DNA from: Flemingiibacterium sp964603455
Lineage (GTDB): Bacteria > Bacillota > Clostridia > Oscillospirales > CAG-272
Direction: 5' to 3'
Assembly: GCA_964603455.1 (NCBI GenBank)
Contig: CAZRVL010000060.1
Coordinates: 1 to 13,065, forward strand
DNA: 13,065 nucleotides
Each line of letters opens with the position of its first letter. The first letter of the stretch is position 1. This document shows positions 6,906 through 13,065 of the stretch, one piece after another. The notes beneath the pieces are model-generated. The model was not told the DNA's origin. It worked only from the letters and a program-made list of their open reading frames with translations, and searched no databases. The position numbers were made by a program, and so were the translations under genes.

Positions 6906-7778
6906 TTATTTTTTCTCGAAGCTCGCGGGCGTTTGGCCGGTGAGCTTTTTGAATACACGGCTGAAATACTGAGCCGAATGGAAGCCTGTGCGCTGCCACA
7001 CCTCGCAGAGCGGAACACCCGAAATTAACAGCTCTTTTGCACGGGCTATCCGAAGCTCATTGACCTTCTCGGTGTAGGACATATTGTAATATTTTTGCAT
7101 GAGACGGCTGAAGCTTCGTCTGGTTATATGAAGGTCATCGATTATCTTATCCGCAGGTGCTACTCCGCCAAAGCCCCAGAAATATGTATCGAGCCTTGCC
7201 TTTATATCTATGCCGCCGACCGCCTGAGTTTGCGGAGGGTCTGAATCGTTTCCGGTTATCTCAGCCGAAAGACGGCTCAGCTCAACGATGAATTGCATAA
7301 AAAGTCCGGTCAGCTTCTGCTTGAAGCCGGGCAGCTGCATATGTGCCTCGCGGATCAACTCGGAGATCATCGTATGCCAAGAGCCGTTCGGGTCATTGAC
7401 AAAGAAAAACGGATGCTCGATAAGATTTTTCGCCAAAACATTGTCCTTTCGATCTGCCGCTGCCGCAGGACGATATTCGATGTCAAAGCGCAGTCCGTAT
7501 TCGTCCATGAGATTTTCATCGCCGCTCTGCTGTCCGTGAACTAGTCCCGGTCCTGTCAAATATAGACTTCCGGGCGAAATTTCATATACATTGTTCACGG
7601 GAGCTCCGACCGTGAGTATGCCACTCCCCTCGCTTATCACATGCAGCTCATAATTTCTGTGTGTATGCGCAAGGACGTTCCACTTTCCCGGTGCATCGTA
7701 GCCGACATAATTCAGCGAAAAAACATATTCGCCGAGCTGCACCGTTATATCCGAAAAATGCACATACTGTGTCTTCAT
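6906..7778 (-). CDS. AraC-family transcriptional regulator, divergent from the beta-galactosidase gene
   Basis: A 290-residue protein. Residues about 37-83 are the cupin sugar-binding part (LAHTHRNYELHVISEG, SPGSLYLTGPGLVHG). The C-terminal domain has helix-turn-helix units at about 208-229 (ADKIIDDLHITRRSFSRLMQ) and 255-278 (PLCEVWQRTGFHSAQYFSRVF), ending in GQTPASF. GGGGAG lies about nine bases upstream of the ATG. It is only distantly similar to the neighbouring regulator at 6057-6902, so tandem duplication is unlikely. It diverges from the GH35 gene, with a 21-bp-spaced direct repeat between the promoters, so it probably activates that gene. Its 3' end converges on the other regulator with three bases between the stop codons and no terminator between them. 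Confidence 0.9.
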   Translation of the reverse strand: MKTQYVHFSDITVQLGEYVFSLNYVGYDAPGKWNVLAHTHRNYELHVISEGSGILTVGAPVNNVYEISPGSLYLTGPGLVHGQQSGDENLMDEYGLRFDIEYRPAAAADRKDNVLAKNLIEHPFFFVNDPNGSWHTMISELIREAHMQLPGFKQKLTGLFMQFIVELSRLSAEITGNDSDPPQTQAVGGIDIKARLDTYFWGFGGVAPADKIIDDLHITRRSFSRLMQKYYNMSYTEKVNELRIARAKELLISGVPLCEVWQRTGFHSAQYFSRVFKKLTGQTPASFEKK

Positions 7779-7803
7779 AAGAACTCACTCCCCATTTTTA
7801 AAT

Positions 7804-7832
7804 ATTATATCACGTGTAAAATAAAATGTCAA
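7804..7832 (-). promoter_or_regulatory. Promoter of the second AraC-type regulator
   Basis: On the minus strand TTGACA (7827-7832), 17-base spacer, TATAAT (7804-7809) with a TGA just upstream (extended -10). This is a full-consensus promoter with a leader of about 20 bases. Confidence 0.8.
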
Positions 7833-7853
7833 GTGCATTGCAATATAAGTTAA

Positions 7854-7883
7854 TTTCATCCACAATTTTGCAACTTTTATCCA
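7854..7883. promoter_or_regulatory. Direct repeat, probable AraC-type operator
   Basis: TTTCATCCA (7854-7862) is repeated as TTTTATCCA (7875-7883), 21 bases apart, about two helical turns. The downstream copy touches the -35 of the beta-galactosidase promoter. Direct repeats at this spacing next to a -35 are the usual arrangement of AraC-type activator half-sites. TTGCAA also occurs twice nearby (7838-7843 and 7868-7873). Confidence 0.5.
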
Positions 7884-7912
7884 TTGACTTTGAAAAATAA
7901 ATATAGTATAAT
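7884..7912 (+). promoter_or_regulatory. Promoter of the beta-galactosidase gene
   Basis: TTGACT (7884-7889), 17-base spacer, TATAAT (7907-7912). The leader is about 33 bases and holds CGGAGGA (7936-7942) about nine bases before ATG 7952. Confidence 0.8.
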
Positions 7913-7951
7913 TAAGTCGAAGATACATTTTTATCCGGAGGAAACTCAAAA

Positions 7952-9811
7952 ATGAAACATAACCTCGAAGTCAGAAAAGACGGTTTTTATATCGATGGTG
8001 AGAAGTTCTTTCTCATCAGCGGTGATTTTCACTATTTCCGTACACATCAGGATGGCTGGCGCAGACGCTTTAAGCTCATGCGCGATTTCGGCATGACGGC
8101 TGTAACTACATACGTAGCATGGAATCTCCATGAGCCCGAGCAGGGACATTTCAACTTTGAAGGCATAGCCGACCTTCCGCGTTTTCTGCGCGAAGCCGAT
8201 GAAGAGGGACTTAAGGTAGTACTTCGCTGTTCGCCGTATATGTGCGCCGAATGGGATTTCGGAGGACTTCCCGCGTGGCTCTTAAAGGACAGACAGATGT
8301 GTCTGCGCTCGTCCGACCCGAAATTCATGTCGGCGGTCGAAAACTATTTCAGAGTCTTAGCCGAAAAGATCCGTCCGTATCTCGCGACCAACGGCGGTCC
8401 CATCATTCTCGCAGGTGTTGAAAACGAATACGGCAGCTTCGGAAACGATAAGAAGTATTTAAGAGATCTCTCGACTCTATACCGTGACTGCGGAATAGAT
8501 GTTCCCTTCATAAGCGCGAACGGCTCAGATCCATTCAAATATTTCAACGGCACACTTCCCGAAAACTGGAACGGCGTTGACTGCGGTGCTACTCCCGGCG
8601 GTATAGGTGAGCTTGACAGATTGATCTCCTATCAGCCCGACAAGCCTCCGATGGCAGGTGAAGCATGGTGCGGAAACATTCAGTTCTGGGGCAGAAAATT
8701 CCAGATCGGTCTTAATATCGACAAGAATGCCGAATACCTCAAGCTCGCTCTCGAAAAGAACGCATATGTAAACTTCTATATGTTCTGCGGCGGAACGAAT
8801 TTCGCATTCACAAACGGTGCAAACCGTTCCTCGATAGGTGATGAACAGTATATTTCGCTCATGACGAGCTATGACTATGATGCGCCTATAAGCGAGGACG
8901 GAGTTCCGCGTGAAAAATATTTCGCTCTGCGCGATGTTTTGGATGAATATCTCGGAAAGGAAAAGCGTCCTCATGTCGCTCCCCTCCACGAAGTCCAGGC
9001 TATAAACGATGTTAAGCTTACCGAATCGGCAAAGCTTTTCGACAATCTCGACGATCTCACCGAATGCCGCGTATTCTCTCAGAGAACACAGTGCATGGAA
9101 GATCTCAGTGCTTATCAGGGCTTCATACTCTACAAAACGCATATAGACTATACCGATGACCGCATAAGACACATAAAGCTCTACGATCTCGCCGACCGTG
9201 CGACCATATATCTCAACGGCGAATACATCGGAGCGATCCTTCGCGATGGTGAAAACAATCCTGACATAAAGTTCAGAGTTCCGAAGGAAGGCGCAGAGCT
9301 AACCATTCTTGTCGAGAATCTCGGTCACACGACCTACGGACATCTCATGTATGACCGCAAGGGACTCAACGGAAATCTGCGTTTCCTCATCGAAAACGAA
9401 AACGGCTCATTCCTCTACAACTTCGCAAATCAGACCGGCTTCGATATTAGAACGATACCGTTAAAGTCGCTCGAAAAGGTAGCATATACAAAGGACGAGC
9501 CTCAAAACGACACACCTACCTTCCTTCGCGGCGAATTTGACGCAAAGCCGGGAGTCGATACCTTCATAGATATGCGCGAATATTCTAAGGGCGTTGTATT
9601 CATAAACGGCTATAACATCGGAAGATATTGGTCGATAGGTCCTCAGATGACATTATATGTTCCGGGCGAGATACTCAAGGAGCACAATACTGTGGAGATA
9701 TTCGAGCTTCACCGCGCTCCGAAGTCTAAGAGCGTATCCTTCATCGACCATGCTCTGCTCTGCGAACCCGTAAAGGACGATCTGTCGCTCATAGGCTTTG
9801 AGCTTCAGTAA
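7952..9811 (+). CDS. GH35 beta-galactosidase, probably cytoplasmic
   Basis: A 619-residue protein of glycoside hydrolase family 35, which releases terminal beta-linked galactose with retention. The N-terminal TIM barrel (about 8-330) carries family landmarks: SGDFHYFR (23-30), TYVAWNLHEPEQGHFNFEG (53-71), LRCSPYMCAEWDFGGLPAWLL (91-111), GGPIILAGVENEYGSFG (148-164) and MAGEAWCG (234-241). By family analogy E159 in NEYG is the acid/base and E237 in AGEAW the nucleophile. Beta-sandwich domains follow, with RATIYLNGEYIG near the middle and a typical GH35 ending (VVFINGYNIGRYW, then GPQMTLYVPGEIL). No signal peptide is present, so it should act on imported oligosaccharides. It has its own promoter, is divergent from an AraC-type regulator, and is followed by a strong terminator, so it is transcribed alone. 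Specificity for a particular linkage cannot be told. Confidence 0.92.
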   Translation: MKHNLEVRKDGFYIDGEKFFLISGDFHYFRTHQDGWRRRFKLMRDFGMTAVTTYVAWNLHEPEQGHFNFEGIADLPRFLREADEEGLKVVLRCSPYMCAEWDFGGLPAWLLKDRQMCLRSSDPKFMSAVENYFRVLAEKIRPYLATNGGPIILAGVENEYGSFGNDKKYLRDLSTLYRDCGIDVPFISANGSDPFKYFNGTLPENWNGVDCGATPGGIGELDRLISYQPDKPPMAGEAWCGNIQFWGRKFQIGLNIDKNAEYLKLALEKNAYVNFYMFCGGTNFAFTNGANRSSIGDEQYISLMTSYDYDAPISEDGVPREKYFALRDVLDEYLGKEKRPHVAPLHEVQAINDVKLTESAKLFDNLDDLTECRVFSQRTQCMEDLSAYQGFILYKTHIDYTDDRIRHIKLYDLADRATIYLNGEYIGAILRDGENNPDIKFRVPKEGAELTILVENLGHTTYGHLMYDRKGLNGNLRFLIENENGSFLYNFANQTGFDIRTIPLKSLEKVAYTKDEPQNDTPTFLRGEFDAKPGVDTFIDMREYSKGVVFINGYNIGRYWSIGPQMTLYVPGEILKEHNTVEIFELHRAPKSKSVSFIDHALLCEPVKDDLSLIGFELQ

Positions 9812-9820
9812 AAATAATAA

Positions 9821-9848
9821 GACTTCTCATGCTCAGCATTCAGAAGTC
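9821..9848. repeat. Near-perfect inverted repeat just after the beta-galactosidase gene
   Basis: GACTTCT (9821-9827) pairs with AGAAGTC (9842-9848), and inside them ATGCT (9829-9833) pairs with AGCAT (9835-9839), leaving a one-base loop. No T-tract follows. It begins nine bases after the stop codon and stands directly before a separate terminator hairpin. It may stabilise the mRNA 3' end. Confidence 0.6.
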
Positions 9849-9855
9849 GGCAAAT

Positions 9856-9890
9856 ACGACTCAGGTCAAAAGACATGAGTCGTTTTGTAT
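9856..9890 (+). terminator. Rho-independent terminator of the beta-galactosidase gene
   Basis: ACGACTCA (9856-9863) pairs with TGAGTCGT (9876-9883); after one mismatch GTC pairs with GAC around an AAAA loop, and TTTTGTATTTTG follows. The next 90 bases, to about 9980, hold no gene that I can see. Confidence 0.85.
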
Positions 9891-9980
9891 TTTGACAAGC
9901 TGATATTGTCATTGATTTTTGAACGCACAGCATACTTCGAAAACACTTCCGAATCATGAGTTAGATTCATTGTGTCAGAG

Positions 9981-10017
9981 AAAATAACGCCCGAAAATAT
10001 TTCGGACGTTATTTTTT
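9981..10017. terminator. Bidirectional terminator, mainly for the large hydrolase gene
   Basis: AAAATAACG (9981-9989) pairs with CGTTATTTT (10007-10015); after one mismatch CCGAAA pairs with TTTCGG. T6 follows on the plus strand, and TTATTTT lies at the 3' side on the minus strand. It lies about 20 bases after the stop (10037-10039) of the minus-strand hydrolase gene. Confidence 0.8.
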
Positions 10018-10036
10018 AAGCTATAAAGCTGTCAGA

Positions 10037-13000
10037 TCATTTTTTGATCTCAACTATCGGGCTTATGAGTATTCCCATCGGGCGAAGCTGATATTCATAG
10101 CACCAGCTGTCACCGGAGGTTCTCCAGATACCAGGGCCGACCCATCTTTCGTTTCTTCTGGTATTGTGCAATGCACCAAACGCATTGAAACGATTTCCGT
10201 AAAGTCTGTAGGTTATCGTATGCTTGCCTGCCGAGACTTTGCCGAGCTCCAACTTATAGGGAGAATATGCTATAACACCCTGATCGACACCATCGAGGAA
10301 TACTCTGATGAGCTCTCCGCGGTATTCGGTCGCACGAACCGCCAATTCGCATTCGGGTACTTCGATCTCCTCATTATACTCGATGTTTCCGGTATAGAAC
10401 GGAAGTCCCTGATCTGTTACAGTCGAGAATCCGAGCTTTTCGGGAAGAAGCGTTAAAGTCTTTTCACAGCCTGCTACCTTGACACCGAAGTTTCCGAGCA
10501 GATAGCACCATTCGACCTTAGTTCTTATGCCTATCGGAGTACGGATGAGCAGTTCATTCTCACCCTTGACTATCTTAGGAAGTGCTATCTTCTCAATAGA
10601 CTCATCAACAAAATATCCGTCGATCCTGCCGTCAGCCTTGACACCGTTCAGAATAACCTCGCAGAGAGGTGCATTTTCGATGGCAAGATATGCGCCCTCG
10701 TAATCTATTTCGGAATTTATGCAGACTCTGAGATCGACATGATGAGTCAGCTCCTCCTTAGGCTCTGCCCAAGGCTGAGTTCCGTTATATGCGGGAACTC
10801 CGGCTTCGCTTGCCGCCATGTTGTTAAGACGAAGTATCTCCTCACCCTCATGCCATTTGCCGTCTGCGGTCAGTGAATCCGAATCTACTCTCCACTCGGC
10901 AAAATCGATAAGCAGCGCATTAGGCTCATCGAGCTTGTATTCCACAGGCTTGTGGCAAAATACTTCACGCACAACATTACTCTTAGCAGTTTCCGCAGGT
11001 CTTATGGAAGGATCATACGGTGTGAGCTTGAGAAGCAGACTGTCATGCGGATACATTGCTCGTCTGACTATCGTATTTCCGTTTTCAACTCTATAATCAG
11101 CAACATAGGTCTCTCCGCTGATCGTATCCCAAATAATCGGTGTAAATTCACCCTTTATCGTGATACGCAGATCGTCTGCACCAAAGCCTGCTGAAGGTCT
11201 TCCGTGACAAATGAAGAGCCATTCGCCGTCTGTATCGTGGCGATAGTTGTAGATATAGTTTCCGGCTATATTTCCGCCCGCATCGCGTATTCCGACAGTG
11301 CGGAAATCTTCGAGAGCTGTGATGAGCTGATCGCGTGAGAACTGGATATGCTCACTGTTTGAAAGTATCTCGGCAGGAGCATTCGACTTAACAGCATCCT
11401 CATACTTCGGTAGATCGCCCATGACAACGACCTTTCCACCTGCCGCCATGAATCTTTCAAGTGCATCGAGAGTGGTCTTGCGGATAGTTTCGATACCGGG
11501 AACTACGACCACCTTATATGCCATTTCGCCGACCTTAAGCTTCTTCTCATCGATACCACCGAACTGTTCCGGGAGTAGGCTCTCACTGATAAGATCAAAG
11601 TCAAGCTGTGCAAACAAGAGCCAATTTACCGTATTCGAGAAGTTTTCTTCTATGCGTGAACGGATAGTTCCGGTATTTTCGGAAGGACCCCAGTGTAGCC
11701 AATAGCTTTCGACCGGATGGATGACTGCAATATCTACATTCGGCTTTCCGCGAGTGAGTGCGGTATTGAGTCTTGCGAAATGATTTTCGACATACGGATA
11801 TTCCTTATACCACGGAGACTGATAGAATATCGATGCAGGATAATCGCGCTTTGCCTCGCCGTACATAGACATCCACGAAAGGTGCGGAACTCTTACGGTA
11901 ACTCCGAGAGCTGCCTGCCAGTCGCCCTGATGCTTATGACCTCTGAAATCGAAGTCCCAGTCGGTAACACCGTAAAGCTCGGAAAGCATTCCCTCTCGAC
12001 CATACTGATGGACTGCCGATTGGCACTGCTTAGCGGTCGCAAAGTTGTGTCCGTCACAGAGCATATCTATGCCCGGTATCTGGAACTTACGATATGAACG
12101 CATAGCTTCGCCGAGTGCAGCCGTCTGACTGTGCAGAGAATCCTCTTCCATCATATGACCGGTCATCGAAATACCGTTTTTGCCGCACCATTCACCGCAG
12201 TTGTCGGCAAATGCCTCTGTGAAAAGCTGGCAAACAAAATCATGATATAGATAACGGCTTCTCGAAACGTTTCCGTCAGAACGCTCCCAGAAAAGCTCGG
12301 GAAGCTTTTCTTCTATGCGCTCACCGTAGCGTTCAAAATACTTTCTTTCAAGTCCGGGAGTCCACGGAAGCGATACGCTCTGATCGCTCGTTGCAAATGC
12401 GAACGTACCCTTGCGGCAGAACTGCGGCTCATCGGTGAATATTGCGGGAACTACCTTGTCAAATTCATCTCCGACGACTTCCTTATAGCGTTCATGAGTC
12501 GTTTCGATGAACTTGTCTATAGCAGGCTTGGAAAGAGTATCGACATATGTCTGATTGTTATACCAACCGCTCTTTCCGGCAGACTGACAATATGTGAACC
12601 ATTTCGTTCCCTCAGCCTTTTCATCGGGAGCTATCATTCGATATGATACCAATTCGCCTGCTTCGTTCTGCACGACATCATATGCGTGGAAGAAATAGCT
12701 CTCGCCGAGTTCGACAGCTTCTGCTTCGGGCTTAAGCGTTGAAACAATATCGTTCTTGGTTATCAAAAGGAAACGCTGACGATATTTCGGTGTTTTCGTG
12801 ACAAGACCGCCTGCCGCGCCCGAGGGCCATCTGTCCTCGTCATAGAGCCACGCGAGTGTGTGAGTTCTTTTCGCTTCATCGGCGCAGTGGCGGATGAGCG
12901 ACATAAATTCATCTGAGAGATAAGGTACATCCATTCCCGTGCGCGAATGGATGTGATAGCCGCCGAAGCCCATCTCCTTGAGATAGCCGATCTGACGGGT

Positions 13001-13065
13001 TATAAGCTCTGGCGTGACCTTGCAGTTCCACGCCCAGAAGGGTGTACCGCGATATTCCTCGGTCG
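10037..13065 (-). CDS. Large putative glycoside hydrolase (GH106/GH42-like), 5' end outside the window
   Basis: The frame is open to the right edge: in front of the first visible Met (12973) lie 30 more in-frame codons (TEEYRGTPFWAWNCKVTPEL and on), which fit the family start, so Met 12973 is internal. At least 1008 residues are visible; numbers here count from Met 12973. A TIM barrel occupies about 1-400, with HSRTGMDVPYLS, WLYDEDRWPSGAAGG (42-56), FTDEPQF (179-185), TGHMMEED (271-278) and SELYGVTDW (331-339). E182 and E332, 150 residues apart, are candidate catalytic acids. Then come a Rossmann-like, glutamine-amidotransferase-like domain (about 412-525, VVVVPGIETIRKTTLDALERF) and C-terminal beta-sandwich domains (LAIENAPLCEVILNGVKADG; then LIRVFLDGVDQG). 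The plan resembles GH106 rhamnosidases and GH42 enzymes, but I cannot assign a family or substrate. Whether a signal peptide exists is unknown. Confidence 0.75.
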   Translation of the reverse strand, partial: TEEYRGTPFWAWNCKVTPELITRQIGYLKEMGFGGYHIHSRTGMDVPYLSDEFMSLIRHCADEAKRTHTLAWLYDEDRWPSGAAGGLVTKTPKYRQRFLLITKNDIVSTLKPEAEAVELGESYFFHAYDVVQNEAGELVSYRMIAPDEKAEGTKWFTYCQSAGKSGWYNNQTYVDTLSKPAIDKFIETTHERYKEVVGDEFDKVVPAIFTDEPQFCRKGTFAFATSDQSVSLPWTPGLERKYFERYGERIEEKLPELFWERSDGNVSRSRYLYHDFVCQLFTEAFADNCGEWCGKNGISMTGHMMEEDSLHSQTAALGEAMRSYRKFQIPGIDMLCDGHNFATAKQCQSAVHQYGREGMLSELYGVTDWDFDFRGHKHQGDWQAALGVTVRVPHLSWMSMYGEAKRDYPASIFYQSPWYKEYPYVENHFARLNTALTRGKPNVDIAVIHPVESYWLHWGPSENTGTIRSRIEENFSNTVNWLLFAQLDFDLISESLLPEQFGGIDEKKLKVGEMAYKVVVVPGIETIRKTTLDALERFMAAGGKVVVMGDLPKYEDAVKSNAPAEILSNSEHIQFSRDQLITALEDFRTVGIRDAGGNIAGNYIYNYRHDTDGEWLFICHGRPSAGFGADDLRITIKGEFTPIIWDTISGETYVADYRVENGNTIVRRAMYPHDSLLLKLTPYDPSIRPAETAKSNVVREVFCHKPVEYKLDEPNALLIDFAEWRVDSDSLTADGKWHEGEEILRLNNMAASEAGVPAYNGTQPWAEPKEELTHHVDLRVCINSEIDYEGAYLAIENAPLCEVILNGVKADGRIDGYFVDESIEKIALPKIVKGENELLIRTPIGIRTKVEWCYLLGNFGVKVAGCEKTLTLLPEKLGFSTVTDQGLPFYTGNIEYNEEIEVPECELAVRATEYRGELIRVFLDGVDQGVIAYSPYKLELGKVSAGKHTITYRLYGNRFNAFGALHNTRRNERWVGPGIWRTSGDSWCYEYQLRPMGILISPIVEIKK

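Overview
The window looks like a chromosomal segment of a Gram-positive gut or rumen Clostridium-type bacterium, probably Oscillospirales/Ruminococcaceae. The signs are strong AGGAGG-type ribosome binding sites, AT-rich intergenic regions with near-consensus sigma-A promoters, lipoprotein-type solute-binding proteins, and coding sequence of medium GC. The assignment is inference from style; no marker gene is present.

Layout. The left edge holds the last 21 bases of a tRNA gene (T-loop, acceptor 3' strand, encoded CCA) and its terminator. Facing it is a compact, cysteine-rich FliB-type (flagellin lysine N-methylase-like) gene (33-830, minus). Next is a solute-binding lipoprotein gene (1107-2582, plus). 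Its perfect promoter carries a run of nine Gs between the -35 and -10. It is followed by the wreck of a Zn-dependent phospholipase C-like gene (2652-3045) that has lost its middle and its frame. Then come a GH109-like, NAD-binding Gfo/Idh/MocA protein (3087-4325, minus) and a second, paralogous solute-binding lipoprotein (4492-5943, minus). The second lipoprotein diverges from an AraC-family regulator (6057-6902, plus) through two fully overlapping, mirror-symmetric promoters. A second AraC-family regulator (6906-7778, minus) converges on the first with a 3-base gap and diverges from a GH35 beta-galactosidase (7952-9811, plus). A very large putative glycoside hydrolase (10037 to the right edge, minus, 5' end outside the window) completes the locus.

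How it fits together. From about 1.1 kb to the right edge this reads as a Gram-positive glycan-utilisation locus. Two lipoproteins would capture oligosaccharides, two AraC-type proteins would sense sugars, and enzymes of three families would trim the imported sugars: GH35 (beta-galactose), GH109-like (alpha-N-acetylgalactosamine) and a large GH106/GH42-like hydrolase. The GH35 and GH109-like proteins have no signal peptide, so they probably act in the cytoplasm. The GalNAc/Gal combination suggests host mucin-type or similar glycans, but this is inference. No ABC permease or ATPase gene is in the window.

The most unusual things are regulatory rather than enzymatic: the G9 tract inside a promoter spacer (possible phase variation), the exactly symmetric face-to-face promoter pair, and a 21-bp-spaced direct repeat abutting the -35 of the beta-galactosidase gene. 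I found no CRISPR array, insertion sequence, phage gene or defence system.
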